DNA of 64,000 nucleotides from assembly GCF_028765575.1 (NCBI RefSeq), contig NZ_JARACO010000005.1, positions 118,688 through 182,687 on the forward strand, given 5' to 3'. Source of the DNA: Aliivibrio sp. S3MY1. GTDB taxonomy: Bacteria > Pseudomonadota > Gammaproteobacteria > Enterobacterales > Vibrionaceae. Below the pieces are notes generated by a model, which had not been told where the DNA came from, searched no databases, and was given only the letters and a program-made list of their open reading frames with translations. Of the stretch, positions 40,424 through 48,658 are shown in pieces (the first letter of the stretch is position 1; each line of letters opens with the position of its first letter). A program made the position numbers and the translations under genes.

Positions 40424-42301
40424 ATGACAATCGAAATTAATGTACCTGACATCGGTGCAGATGAGGTTGAAGTAACTGAGATTCTAGTTAAGGTCGGTGA
40501 CCGAGTTGAAGAAGAGCAGTCACTGATCACTGTTGAAGGCGATAAAGCTTCAATGGAAGTTCCTGCGTCTCAAGCGGGTATCGTTAAAGAAATTAAAATT
40601 TCTGAAGGCGATTCAGTAACAACTGGTTCTCTAATCATGATCTTTGAAGCTGAGGGTGCTGCTGCACCTGCAGCTCCAGTAGTTGAAGCGGCTCCAGTAG
40701 CTGCTCCTGCTGCGGCATCTGTTGCTGAACTTAAAGAAGTTCATGTTCCAGATATCGGCGGTGATGAAGTTGAAGTAACTGAAATCATGGTAGCGGTTGG
40801 CGATACAGTAGAAGAAGAGCAATCTCTTTTAACTGTTGAAGGCGATAAAGCGTCAATGGAAGTTCCTGCACCATTCGCTGGTACAGTTAAAGAAATCAAA
40901 ATCGCTTCTGGTGATTCAGTGTCAACTGGCTCTTTAGTTATGATCTTTGAAGTTGCAGGTTCTGCTCCAGTCGCTGCACCTCAAGCGGCGGCAGCACCAG
41001 TTGCAGCGGCTCCAGCAGTCTCTGCTGAGAAAGAAGTAAACGTTCCAGATATCGGCGGTGATGAAGTTGAAGTAACTGAAATCATGGTTGCAGTTGGTGA
41101 TACAGTAGAAGAAGAGCAATCTCTAATTACTGTTGAAGGCGACAAAGCATCAATGGAAGTTCCTGCTCCTTTTGCTGGTACTATCAAAGAGATTAAGATT
41201 GCAGCTGGCGATAAAGTATCAACTGGCTCTCTAATCATGACATTTGTTGTTGAAGGCGCAGCACCAGTTGCTGTACAAGCGACAGCAGCACCAGTTGCAC
41301 AAGCCGCTCCTGCACCAGTTGCCGCGGCTTCTGCTCCAGCAGCTACGGGTGAATTTGAAGCAAACAACGAATACGCACACGCGTCTCCAGTTGTTCGCCG
41401 TCTAGCTCGTGAGTTTGGTGTAAACCTTGCTAAAGTTAAAGGTACTGGCCGTAAAGACCGTATCCTAAAAGAAGACGTTCAAAGCTTTGTTAAAGATGCA
41501 CTTAAGCGTCTTGAATCTGGTGCTGCTGCATCAGGTAAAGGTGGTGACGGTTCAGCTCTTGGTTTACTTCCATGGCCAAAAATTGATTTCAGCAAGTTTG
41601 GTGAAACAGAAATTAAGAAACTTTCTAAGATTAAGAAAATTTCTGGCGCTAACCTTCACCGTAACTGGGTAATGATCCCGCACGTTACACAGTGGGATAA
41701 CGCTGATATCACAGAGCTAGAAGCATTCCGTAAAGAGCAGAATGCAATCGAAGCGAAAAATGATACTGGTATGAAGATCACGCCACTTGTGTTCATCATG
41801 AAGGCGGTTGCGAAAGCGCTTGAAGCGTTCCCAGCGTTTAACTCTTCTTTATCTGATGATGGCGAAAGCATCATCCTTAAGAAATACGTAAACGTAGGTA
41901 TCGCTGTTGATACACCAAACGGTCTTGTTGTTCCTGTATTTAAAGATGTGAACAAAAAAGGCATTTACGAGCTATCTGAAGAGCTAATGGCTATTTCTAA
42001 GAAAGCACGTGCTGGTAAACTAACTGCTTCTGATATGCAAGGTGGTTGTTTCACAATCTCAAGCCTTGGTGGTATCGGTGGTACAGCATTTACACCAATC
42101 GTAAATGCTCCAGAAGTAGGTATCCTAGGGGTATCTAAATCTGAAATTAAACCAGTATGGAATGGTAAAGAGTTCGCTCCTCGCCTACAGCTTCCTCTGT
42201 CTCTGTCTTATGACCACCGTGTTATTGATGGCGCAGAAGGTGCTCGTTTCATTACTTTCCTAAACAGTGCATTATCAGACATTCGTCGCTTAGTACTGTA
42301 A
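40424..42301 (+). CDS. aceF: Pyruvate dehydrogenase E2, dihydrolipoamide acetyltransferase
   Basis: Core of the pyruvate dehydrogenase complex, moving acetyl groups from E1 to CoA. The 625-residue protein has three lipoyl domains with lipoylated lysines at about 41, 142 and 241 (each in [10 protein letters not shown]) joined by Ala/Pro-rich linkers. A peripheral subunit-binding domain follows ([21 protein letters not shown]), then the catalytic domain ending in the HxxxDG motif ([15 protein letters not shown]). The second and third lipoyl domains are nearly identical at DNA level. Confidence 0.97.
   Translation: MTIEINVPDIGADEVEVTEILVKVGDRVEEEQSLITVEGDKASMEVPASQAGIVKEIKISEGDSVTTGSLIMIFEAEGAAAPAAPVVEAAPVAAPAAASVAELKEVHVPDIGGDEVEVTEIMVAVGDTVEEEQSLLTVEGDKASMEVPAPFAGTVKEIKIASGDSVSTGSLVMIFEVAGSAPVAAPQAAAAPVAAAPAVSAEKEVNVPDIGGDEVEVTEIMVAVGDTVEEEQSLITVEGDKASMEVPAPFAGTIKEIKIAAGDKVSTGSLIMTFVVEGAAPVAVQATAAPVAQAAPAPVAAASAPAATGEFEANNEYAHASPVVRRLAREFGVNLAKVKGTGRKDRILKEDVQSFVKDALKRLESGAAASGKGGDGSALGLLPWPKIDFSKFGETEIKKLSKIKKISGANLHRNWVMIPHVTQWDNADITELEAFRKEQNAIEAKNDTGMKITPLVFIMKAVAKALEAFPAFNSSLSDDGESIILKKYVNVGIAVDTPNGLVVPVFKDVNKKGIYELSEELMAISKKARAGKLTASDMQGGCFTISSLGGIGGTAFTPIVNAPEVGILGVSKSEIKPVWNGKEFAPRLQLPLSLSYDHRVIDGAEGARFITFLNSALSDIRRLVL
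40744..41184 (+). repeat. Near-identical lipoyl-domain repeats in aceF
   Basis: About 140 bases starting at 40744 recur from 41042 with few differences; the first 46 bases are identical. The period is about 298 bases, that is, one lipoyl domain plus linker. The first domain (from 40442) is more diverged. Confidence 0.85.
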
Positions 42302-42321
42302 TTAGCGGTAATTGAAATAAA

Positions 42322-42351
42322 CAATAAGGTGGCAAATAAGCCGCCTTATTG
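42322..42351 (+). terminator. Stem-loop after aceF
   Basis: CAATAAGGTGGC pairs with GCCGCCTTATTG (one G-U pair) over a 6-base loop. No T-run follows, so it may be a 3'-end stabiliser or partial terminator between aceF and lpdA rather than a strong terminator. Confidence 0.5.
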
Positions 42352-42482
42352 CTTCATAAATTGAAGAAATAGCTTCAGTTTTTTTGAATTAAATTAAGTT
42401 CAATTTACGAGTATTAGGCGATTTTATTTAAAATAGTCATCACGTGAATTGTTGTCTAGCTCACAGGCTAACCCCATCTTGC

Positions 42483-42510
42483 TTTCACACTGTTAACATA
42501 TATGTAAAAT
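42483..42510 (+). promoter_or_regulatory. Possible lpdA promoter
   Basis: TTTCAC at 42483-42488 and TAAAAT at 42505-42510, 16 bases apart, about 70 bases before lpdA. TGTTAACA between them resembles half an ArcA box. A separate promoter makes sense because LpdA also serves 2-oxoglutarate dehydrogenase and glycine cleavage. Confidence 0.4.
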
Positions 42511-42579
42511 AAACGCAGTCTGAAAACAATACTAGAACATCGGTCAGCCTGTTAGGGAAATGACTATAACGAGGTCAAA

Positions 42580-44010
42580 ATGAGCAAAGAAATTAAAGCC
42601 CAAGTTGTGGTACTTGGTGCCGGTCCTGCTGGTTACTCTGCAGCATTCCGTTGTGCAGATTTAGGTTTAGAAACAGTTATCGTTGAACGTTACAACACAC
42701 TTGGTGGTGTATGTTTGAACGTTGGTTGTATCCCATCAAAAGCGTTACTTCACGTAGCTAAAGTTATTGAAGAAGCAAAAGCGATGGCAGATCATGGCAT
42801 CGTATTTGGTGAGCCTCAAACGGACATCGATAAGATCCGTTTATGGAAAGAAAAAGTGGTAACTCAACTGACTGGCGGTCTTGGCGGTATGGCTAAGATG
42901 CGTAAAGTAACAGTCGTAAATGGCCTTGGTAAATTTACTGGCGCTAACACGATTGAAGTTGCAGGTGAAGATGGTAATACAACAATTAATTTTGATAATG
43001 CGATTGTTGCTGCGGGTTCTCGTCCAATTAAGCTACCGTTCATTCCACATGAAGACCCACGTATTTGGGATTCAACGGATGCACTTGAGCTTAAAGAAGT
43101 TCCTAAGAAACTGCTTATTATGGGAGGTGGTATCATCGGTCTAGAAATGGGTACGGTTTATCATGCACTAGGTTCTCAAGTTGACGTTGTAGAAATGTTT
43201 GACCAAGTAATCCCTGCTGCAGATAAAGATATCGTTAAAGTTTACACTAAGCGTGTGAGCAAGAAGTTCAACTTAATGCTTGAAACGAAAGTGACAGCCG
43301 TTGAAGCCAAAGAAGATGGTATCTACGTTTCAATGGAAGGCAAAAAAGCCCCAGCAGAAGCTGAGCGCTATGATGCCGTTCTTGTTGCTATCGGCCGTGT
43401 TCCAAACGGTGGTCTACTAGACGCAGAAAAAGCGGGCGTTGCTGTTGATGAACGTGGTTTCATTAATGTTGATAAGCAAATGCGTACTAATGTACCTCAT
43501 ATCCACGCTATTGGTGATATCGTAGGTCAACCTATGCTTGCTCACAAAGGTGTGCATGAAGGTCACGTTGCTGCTGAAGTTATCTCTGGTAAGAAGCACT
43601 ACTTCGATCCTAAAGTGATTCCTTCAATTGCTTACACTGAGCCAGAAGTCGCGTGGGTTGGTAAAACAGAGAAAGAAGCAAAAGCTGAAGGCATTAACTA
43701 TGAAGCTGCAAGCTTCCCTTGGGCAGCATCAGGCCGTGCAATCGCTTCAGATTGTGCTGATGGTCTAACGAAGCTTCTTTTTGATAAAGACACTAACCGT
43801 GTTATCGGTGGTGCTATTGTTGGTACTAATGCTGGTGAACTTCTTGGTGAAATTGGCCTTGCAATCGAAATGGGTTGTGATGCAGAAGATATCGCACTAA
43901 CGATCCATGCTCACCCAACATTGCATGAATCAATTGGTATGGCTGCTGAAATCTACGAAGGTTCTATTACCGATCTTCCAAATGCAAAAGCAGTGAAGAG
44001 AAAAAAATAA
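42580..44010 (+). CDS. lpdA: Dihydrolipoyl dehydrogenase (E3)
   Basis: Flavoprotein that reoxidises dihydrolipoamide with NAD in the pyruvate, 2-oxoglutarate and glycine complexes. The 476-residue protein has the FAD-binding VVLGAGPAGYSAAFRCADLG, the redox disulfide GGVCLNVGCIPSK, the NAD-binding IMGGGIIGLEMG, and the interface His-Glu pair HAHPTLHESIG. It is separated from aceF by 278 bases with a likely promoter of its own. Confidence 0.97.
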   Translation: MSKEIKAQVVVLGAGPAGYSAAFRCADLGLETVIVERYNTLGGVCLNVGCIPSKALLHVAKVIEEAKAMADHGIVFGEPQTDIDKIRLWKEKVVTQLTGGLGGMAKMRKVTVVNGLGKFTGANTIEVAGEDGNTTINFDNAIVAAGSRPIKLPFIPHEDPRIWDSTDALELKEVPKKLLIMGGGIIGLEMGTVYHALGSQVDVVEMFDQVIPAADKDIVKVYTKRVSKKFNLMLETKVTAVEAKEDGIYVSMEGKKAPAEAERYDAVLVAIGRVPNGGLLDAEKAGVAVDERGFINVDKQMRTNVPHIHAIGDIVGQPMLAHKGVHEGHVAAEVISGKKHYFDPKVIPSIAYTEPEVAWVGKTEKEAKAEGINYEAASFPWAASGRAIASDCADGLTKLLFDKDTNRVIGGAIVGTNAGELLGEIGLAIEMGCDAEDIALTIHAHPTLHESIGMAAEIYEGSITDLPNAKAVKRKK

Positions 44011-44040
44011 TTTTCTCTCAAACCATTAAAGTTTAAATAT

Positions 44041-44074
44041 AAAAAAACCGCTGATTACTCAGCGGTTTTTTTTT
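44041..44074. terminator. Bidirectional terminator between lpdA and litR
   Basis: AAAAAACCGCTGA / TCAGCGGTTTTTT stem-loop with A- and T-runs, between convergent genes. Confidence 0.85.
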
Positions 44075-44105
44075 ATTATCACATTCCTGAATGTTATTCT
44101 GAATA

Positions 44106-44711
44106 TTATTTATAAATACACAGCATATTTAAGAAACAATTTGCGGTATCTTCTAACTCTTCAGGGGAATTGTTTCGGTTCGCTTGAATGAAAACTGAGT
44201 AGCAAATGCCATGCAGCATTTTTGTTAAGTTCTCAGGAGTATGATCGTTACATACCTCATTTCTCTCAATACCTTCAGCAAACATAGTACAAATGATCTT
44301 TTGATTATTCACATGAGTACTTAAGAATAAAGGCCACACCTCTTCACGTGTTGATGTGCTCCATTCAAACCAAACTTTAATCCATTTATTGTCAGAGCGA
44401 ACTGAATCAATAATGTTCATTAAAAGGGTATGAAGGTTTGTACGAACATCAAGTTCAAGAGAAATAGAGTTTTGTACAAATAGGTGGAACTGCTCTTCAA
44501 CTTTATTTAATACATCATCAACAAGATCTTCTCTTGTTGGGAAGTAATTAAATACCGTTGCTACTGATACTTGTGCTATTTCAGCAATATCAGCATGGCC
44601 GCCACGGCCAATACCACGTTGTGAGAATACCTCAATTGCAATATCAAGCAGTTGTTCTTTACGCTTTTCTGGAGATAGCCTTGTTCTAGGCCTTTTTTGG
44701 ATCGTATCCAT
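44106..44711 (-). CDS. litR: LuxR/HapR/LitR-family quorum-sensing master regulator
   Basis: TetR-type transcription factor at the end of the vibrio LuxO-Qrr quorum-sensing cascade; in Aliivibrio fischeri LitR turns on luxR and luminescence and affects colonisation. The 201-residue protein shows RPRTRLSPEKRKEQLLDIAIEVFSQRGIGRGGHADIA and the recognition helix region VSVATVFNYFPTREDLVDDVLN, near-invariant in this family, and the C-terminal HGICYSVFIQANR. The position beside hpt is the conserved HapR locus. The leader carries a Qrr-target-like element. Confidence 0.94.
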   Translation of the reverse strand: MDTIQKRPRTRLSPEKRKEQLLDIAIEVFSQRGIGRGGHADIAEIAQVSVATVFNYFPTREDLVDDVLNKVEEQFHLFVQNSISLELDVRTNLHTLLMNIIDSVRSDNKWIKVWFEWSTSTREEVWPLFLSTHVNNQKIICTMFAEGIERNEVCNDHTPENLTKMLHGICYSVFIQANRNNSPEELEDTANCFLNMLCIYK

Positions 44712-44718
44712 TTTATTA

Positions 44719-44735
44719 TATCCTTGCCAACAAAT
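44719..44735 (-). promoter_or_regulatory. Ribosome binding site and likely Qrr sRNA target of litR
   Basis: On the minus strand TTTGTTGGCAAGGATAT lies 8 bases before the ATG. AAGGA is the Shine-Dalgarno, and GTTGGC just before it is complementary to the conserved GCCAAC core of vibrio Qrr sRNAs. This matches known base pairing in luxR and hapR leaders; the Qrr genes themselves are not in the window. Confidence 0.65.
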
Positions 44736-44967
44736 TATTATTTTTTATAGGGTTTTATTATTATTATGCTCAATAACCTTACATAAGGCTGTTTATATAT
44801 TCAACAACTATTCACCTTATCAATTGAAAATATGACGGAGTTAAAGGTTATTTTTTAAAATTGCAATTATTTACCGTATAAACATATTTTAACAGCATCT
44901 GTTTTATAAAGTATTGTGGGTTAATCACAAAGTAGTATAAAAAACTTTTGAAATTGAACGAATTTAT

Positions 44968-44995
44968 TTGTAGTTTTTGTTGTAAACTGTATAGG
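44968..44995 (+). promoter_or_regulatory. Possible hpt promoter
   Basis: TTGTAG at 44968-44973 and TATAGG at 44990-44995 with 16 bases between; the predicted start, near 45002, coincides with the left edge of the palindrome described next. Confidence 0.4.
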
Positions 44996-45002
44996 TCTAA
45001 GT

Positions 45003-45017
45003 CCTACCGTCGGTAGG
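45003..45017. promoter_or_regulatory. Perfect GC-rich palindrome in the hpt leader
   Basis: CCTACCGTCGGTAGG is a 7-bp perfect inverted repeat around a single T, in otherwise AT-rich DNA, 23 bases before the hpt ATG and right at the predicted transcription start. It looks like an operator; the single-base spacer makes it a poor RNA hairpin unless the loop opens. Confidence 0.6.
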
Positions 45018-45040
45018 TTTAATGAATAAAGTGAGATGGT

Positions 45041-45571
45041 ATGAAGCATACAGTAGAGGTAATGATCTCTGAGCAAGAGGTTAACCAACGCGTTAAAGAA
45101 TTAGGACAGCAAATTACAGAGTACTATAAGGCATCTGATGGCCTAGTTATGGTTGGTTTACTACGCGGTTCGTTTGTATTTATGGCTGACTTAGCACGAG
45201 CGATTGATACGCCAATGACGGTGGACTTTATGACAGCATCAAGCTATGGCAATAGCATGGAAAGTACACGTGATGTACGCATCCTAAAAGATCTTGATGA
45301 TGACATTAAAGGCAAAGATATTTTGCTGGTTGAAGATATTATTGATACGGGTAATACGTTAAGTAAGGTATGCGAGATCTTGTCTATTCGTGAGCCTAAC
45401 TCAATCACTATTTGCACGTTGCTTGATAAACCTTCTCGCCGTGAAGTTGAAGTAAAAGTAGATTGGATTGGTTTTTCAATCCCTGATGAATTTGTTGTTG
45501 GTGTAGGTATTGATTACGCTCAAAAATACCGTAACTTACCTTATATTGGTAAAGTGGTACCACAAGAGTAA
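45041..45571 (+). CDS. hpt: Hypoxanthine phosphoribosyltransferase
   Basis: Purine salvage: hypoxanthine or guanine plus PRPP to IMP or GMP. The 176-residue protein (E. coli 178) has the PRPP-binding motif [12 protein letters not shown] at residues 96-107, [13 protein letters not shown], and the C-terminal [31 protein letters not shown]. It is next to the litR/hapR gene as in other vibrios. GTGAGATGGT precedes the ATG. Confidence 0.96.
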   Translation: MKHTVEVMISEQEVNQRVKELGQQITEYYKASDGLVMVGLLRGSFVFMADLARAIDTPMTVDFMTASSYGNSMESTRDVRILKDLDDDIKGKDILLVEDIIDTGNTLSKVCEILSIREPNSITICTLLDKPSRREVEVKVDWIGFSIPDEFVVGVGIDYAQKYRNLPYIGKVVPQE

Positions 45572-45621
45572 TATCAATATTGAATAACAGTAATTTAAAG
45601 TAATTAGATTATTTTAAATAT

Positions 45622-45658
45622 AAAAAGTCGAAGATGCATTTGTGCCTTCGGCTTTTTT
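45622..45658 (+). terminator. Intrinsic terminator after hpt
   Basis: AAAAGTCGAAG pairs with CTTCGGCTTTT (one G-U) across about 10 bases and is followed by T-run bases. Confidence 0.8.
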
Positions 45659-45765
45659 ATTGTTACATCTATCAATTATATAATATGGTTTAAAGTTCGG
45701 TGTTATATTATAAATTTTACAACTAACCCATTTATAGAATGCATTTTACGTTTTAGGGGGTCAAC

Positions 45766-45858
45766 ATGACAGTTATTCATTCATACAAAATGTGTTGCGC
45801 CACCACTATGTCGTTTGAGTTTGAGAATAGCAACGTAATATTAAGCCAGAGAAAGTAG
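45766..45858 (+). CDS. Candidate 30-residue small protein with its own strong RBS and terminator
   Basis: ATG at 45766 opens a 30-codon frame (MTVIHSYKMCCATTMSFEFE... ending SQRK). AGGGGG ends five bases before the ATG, one of the best ribosome binding sites in the window, and a perfect 11-bp terminator stem begins in its last codons. The peptide has adjacent cysteines and no membrane span. I do not recognise it. The combination of a strong site, short frame and terminator argues for a real expressed small gene, between hpt and convergent carbonic anhydrase. Confidence 0.5.
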   Translation: MTVIHSYKMCCATTMSFEFENSNVILSQRK

Positions 45859-45888
45859 AGGTGAATTTTTCTCTGGCTATATTTTTAT
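45844..45888 (+). terminator. Intrinsic terminator overlapping the small gene's stop codon
   Basis: AGCCAGAGAAA (45844-45854) pairs perfectly with TTTCTCTGGCT (45868-45878), followed by ATATTTTTAT. The left arm lies in the last sense codons of the 30-codon frame and the stop codon is in the loop, so a terminating ribosome would cover the left arm. Confidence 0.75.
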
Positions 45889-45912
45889 AATAAAGGGGGT
45901 ACTACAGCCCTT

Positions 45913-46572
45913 TTATTTTTCACCACTAGCCTGTGTAATAACAGACATTGCGGCTTGATATGAGATCTCTAGTGATTCTCGGCTATGACCTTTAACCCCA
46001 AGGTCCGTTAAGACGCCATCTCCCATACCATAGACTACACCATGAACTTGAACGTCTTGCCCTCGTTCCCAAGCGGTCTGCATAATCGTGGAGTTACCTA
46101 CATTATATACTTGTTCTGCGACATTTATCTCACACAGTTTATCGCCCCATTTTTCACGAGGGAGGCTACCAAATATGGTTCTGTGTTTTAGAAATAGGTC
46201 TCTAATATGTAGCAACCAGTTATTGATTAATCCCAACGGAGGATTATCAATCGCAGCATTTACTCCCCCACAACCGTAATGACCGCAAACAATGATGTGT
46301 TTAATCTTTAAAACATCGACGGCATATTGCAAAACAGATAGGCAATTTAAATCAGTATGAATGACTTGGTTGGCTACGTTGCGGTGAACAAACAACTCAC
46401 CTGAATAAAGCCCGGTTAAACGTTCTGCAGGAACTCGGCTATCAGAGCAACCAATCCATAAAAAGCCAGGGCTTTGTCCTTCCTCAAGCTGGGAAAAAAA
46501 CTCAGGGCGTCCCGCTTTAATTGATTTTGCCCATTTAGAATTATTTTCAAAAAGCTCTTTAATTTCTGGCAT
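45913..46572 (-). CDS. can: Beta-class carbonic anhydrase
   Basis: Interconverts CO2 and bicarbonate in the cytoplasm, needed for growth in ambient air. The 219-residue protein (ATG at 46572; E. coli Can 220) has the zinc ligands Cys42, His98 and Cys101 with the Asp44-Arg46 dyad (CSDSR and CGHYGCGG). A 12-residue in-frame extension upstream is rejected by comparison with family length. It is divergent from the SulP transporter gene, suggesting a shared role in bicarbonate supply. Confidence 0.96.
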   Translation of the reverse strand: MPEIKELFENNSKWAKSIKAGRPEFFSQLEEGQSPGFLWIGCSDSRVPAERLTGLYSGELFVHRNVANQVIHTDLNCLSVLQYAVDVLKIKHIIVCGHYGCGGVNAAIDNPPLGLINNWLLHIRDLFLKHRTIFGSLPREKWGDKLCEINVAEQVYNVGNSTIMQTAWERGQDVQVHGVVYGMGDGVLTDLGVKGHSRESLEISYQAAMSVITQASGEK

Positions 46573-46864
46573 TTTAAATTTCTCATTCCTTAAATGCATA
46601 AGAAGCAAGGAGAACCCTTACACTTCTTTCTGTTAAAAACGTCAACAGGTTTATTTACTATACACAATGTTACAATTTCAATCTGCTAAAAACTTGCATG
46701 AAAAGTACTCATCTGACGAGTAGATAGGTTAAAAGAAGCGACAGAAGCATTAATTAGATAGATAAGACATAAACTGAAGGCATAAGTTCTAATTAATAGT
46801 TATGAGAGATGAATAACTTTTGTTAAATTAATGGTGATACGAGTTTATAAACAGGGAGCTAACG

Positions 46865-48520
46865 GTGTTTGGGCAACGATTTGAAAGTGTAAACTTTAAA
46901 GGTGATTTATTTGGTGGGGTAACGACAGCCATCATATCACTGCCTTTGGCATTAGCCTTTGGTGTTGCTTCAGGAGCAGGGGCTGAAGCTGGGCTTTGGG
47001 GAGCAATCATGGTGGGGCTTTTTGCTTCTCTATTTGGTGGTTCTTCAACATTAATCTCCGAACCAACGGGCCCAATGACAGTCATTATGACCGCGGTCTT
47101 AACGAGCATGGTCGCTAAATACCCTGAGACTGGTCTTGCAATGACGTTTACCGTTGTGATGATGGCTGGTGCATTTCAGATCCTCCTTGGTACTTTAAAG
47201 TTGGGTAAGTACATCACTTTAATGCCATACAGTGTTATTTCCGGTTTTATGTCAGGCATCGGCGTAATTCTCATTATCTTACAGCTTTCCCCTTTGCTTG
47301 GTCATGCTGCACCAGTAGGTGGTGTTATAGGGACGTTGACTGCTTTACCTGATACATTAGCGCATTTAGATATTAAAGAACTCTTTCTTGGCGTATTGAC
47401 GCTTGGTGTTTTGTTTCTTTTTCCTCAGCAGTATCGTAAATATGTTCCAGCCCAATTGGTTGCTTTAGTTGCTGTTACGCTTATTTCAGTCATTATTTTT
47501 GATACCGATTCTATTCGTCGGATCGGAGAGATCCCCGCAGGCTTACCTTCCATTGTCATTCCTACCATTAACAGTGATATGTTTATGACCATGGTCATTG
47601 ATGCTTTAGTGCTAGGTACATTAGGGTGTATTGATACGCTATTAACCGCTGTTATTGGTGATTCATTAACACGTAAAGAGCATGACTCAGATAAAGAACT
47701 ACGAGGCCAAGGTTTAGCAAATATGATCTCTGGTTTATTTGGTGCACTGCCTGGAGCTGGTGCAACAATGGGGACGGTTACTAATATTCAAGTGGGTGCT
47801 CGCTCACCATTGTCCGGTGTATTTAGGGCTGCCGTACTTGCTTTGGTAGTATTGGTCGCGGGTGGATTAACAGAACCGATCCCAATGGCCGTTCTTGCGG
47901 GTATTGCCGTTTATGTCGGCTTTAATATTCTTGATTGGAGCTTTATCCAAAGAGCACATAAAGTCAGTTTTACCGGCATGGCCATCATGTACGGTGTAAT
48001 GCTACTGACGGTATTTGTCGATTTAATTGTCGCCGTTGGTCTTGGTGTTTTTATTTCTAATATCATTATTATTGAACGTTTAAGTCGTGAGCAAGCTCGC
48101 CAAGTTAAAGCGATTAGTGATGCCGATGAAGATGATGTGCCTCTTACTGAGAGCGAGAGAGGTTTATTGGATAAAGCTAATGGAAAAGTTCTGTTCTTCT
48201 ACTTATCGGGACCAATGATTTTCAGTGTCTCAAAAGCTATCTCACGTCAGCACACAAGTATTTCTGATTATGAGGTGATGATTTTAGATTTAACCGACGT
48301 TCCCATGATTGATGTTACGGTAGGATTGGCGTTAGAGAATGCGATTAATGATGCATTAGATGCCAATTGTAAAGTGTATTTACTGTGTCCAAATAAGCAA
48401 ACAAGAGAGCAACTAGAGAAGTTTCATATTACGGACCTAGTTCCTAGTGAGAATACGTTTAAATTTCGTTATGAGGCGCTGACGTCTGCGATTAACTACG
48501 TTTCGCCTAGTGAAGAGTAA
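46865..48520 (+). CDS. SulP-family anion transporter with STAS domain, probable bicarbonate carrier
   Basis: A 551-residue SulP (SLC26) transporter: about 12 membrane spans from GVTTAIISLPLALAFGVASGAGAEAGLWGA through roughly residue 410, with the family motif ISEPTGPMTVIM, then a C-terminal cytoplasmic STAS domain (about 440-545; YEVMILDLTDVPMIDVTVGLALE). The start is GTG at 46865 with AGGGAG six bases upstream. Substrate is not certain: SulP members carry sulfate, bicarbonate or dicarboxylates. Divergence from a carbonic anhydrase favours bicarbonate, as for cyanobacterial BicA. Confidence 0.88.
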   Translation: MFGQRFESVNFKGDLFGGVTTAIISLPLALAFGVASGAGAEAGLWGAIMVGLFASLFGGSSTLISEPTGPMTVIMTAVLTSMVAKYPETGLAMTFTVVMMAGAFQILLGTLKLGKYITLMPYSVISGFMSGIGVILIILQLSPLLGHAAPVGGVIGTLTALPDTLAHLDIKELFLGVLTLGVLFLFPQQYRKYVPAQLVALVAVTLISVIIFDTDSIRRIGEIPAGLPSIVIPTINSDMFMTMVIDALVLGTLGCIDTLLTAVIGDSLTRKEHDSDKELRGQGLANMISGLFGALPGAGATMGTVTNIQVGARSPLSGVFRAAVLALVVLVAGGLTEPIPMAVLAGIAVYVGFNILDWSFIQRAHKVSFTGMAIMYGVMLLTVFVDLIVAVGLGVFISNIIIIERLSREQARQVKAISDADEDDVPLTESERGLLDKANGKVLFFYLSGPMIFSVSKAISRQHTSISDYEVMILDLTDVPMIDVTVGLALENAINDALDANCKVYLLCPNKQTREQLEKFHITDLVPSENTFKFRYEALTSAINYVSPSEE

Positions 48521-48543
48521 CTCATTAATGTAATAGATCTTAA

Positions 48544-48617
48544 TTAGCTGTTGAGGGACGAACTCTGATGAGCAGATTTTTCAAATTTGCTTGAATCGTC
48601 ATTCAACGATAAGCTAA
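48544..48617 (+). other. 74-base nested multi-stem element between sulP and the ABC operon
   Basis: Four colinear stems nest in order: TTAGCT/AGCTAA (48544-48549 with 48612-48617), GTTGA/TCAAC (48550-48554 with 48603-48607), GACGA/TCGTC (48557-48561 with 48596-48600), and AGCAGATTT/AAATTTGCT (48571-48579 with 48583-48591, one G-U) with a TTC loop. That is 25 pairs in 74 bases. There is no T-run. It lies 41 bases before the ABC ATPase gene and could be a structured RNA leader or a small palindromic repeat. Confidence 0.5.
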
Positions 48618-48658
48618 CTATTATTAATAGATGATTAATCTAGGTACTGGGTAAATAT

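Larger units (their letters stand above)
44712..45040. promoter_or_regulatory. Divergent litR-hpt control region, 329 bases
   Basis: Very AT-rich. It contains the litR leader on the left and the hpt promoter and palindrome on the right. A LuxR-like half site (TTGATAAG on the minus strand near 44818-44825) is too weak to call. I see no reading frame. Confidence 0.4.

Noticed and set aside
42464..42551. Long-range inverted repeat CAGGCTAACC ... GGTCAGCCTG in the lpdA leader
   Set aside because: One mismatch and a 68-base gap make it weak; kept only as a note.
44810..44830. LuxR/HapR-type autoregulatory site upstream of litR
   Set aside because: Only one half of the expected palindrome is recognisable.
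45892..45917. AAAGGG ... CCCTTT hairpin as the terminator of the carbonic anhydrase gene
   Set aside because: It overlaps the gene's own stop codon and the pairing is short, so I could not support it as a separate terminator.
48562..48600. CTGATGAG followed by a stem and GAA, resembling a hammerhead ribozyme core
   Set aside because: The segment after the stem reads TTGAATCG rather than GAAA plus stem III, and the strand before CTGATGAG pairs directly with the strand after GAA, so there is no three-way junction and no cleavage site.
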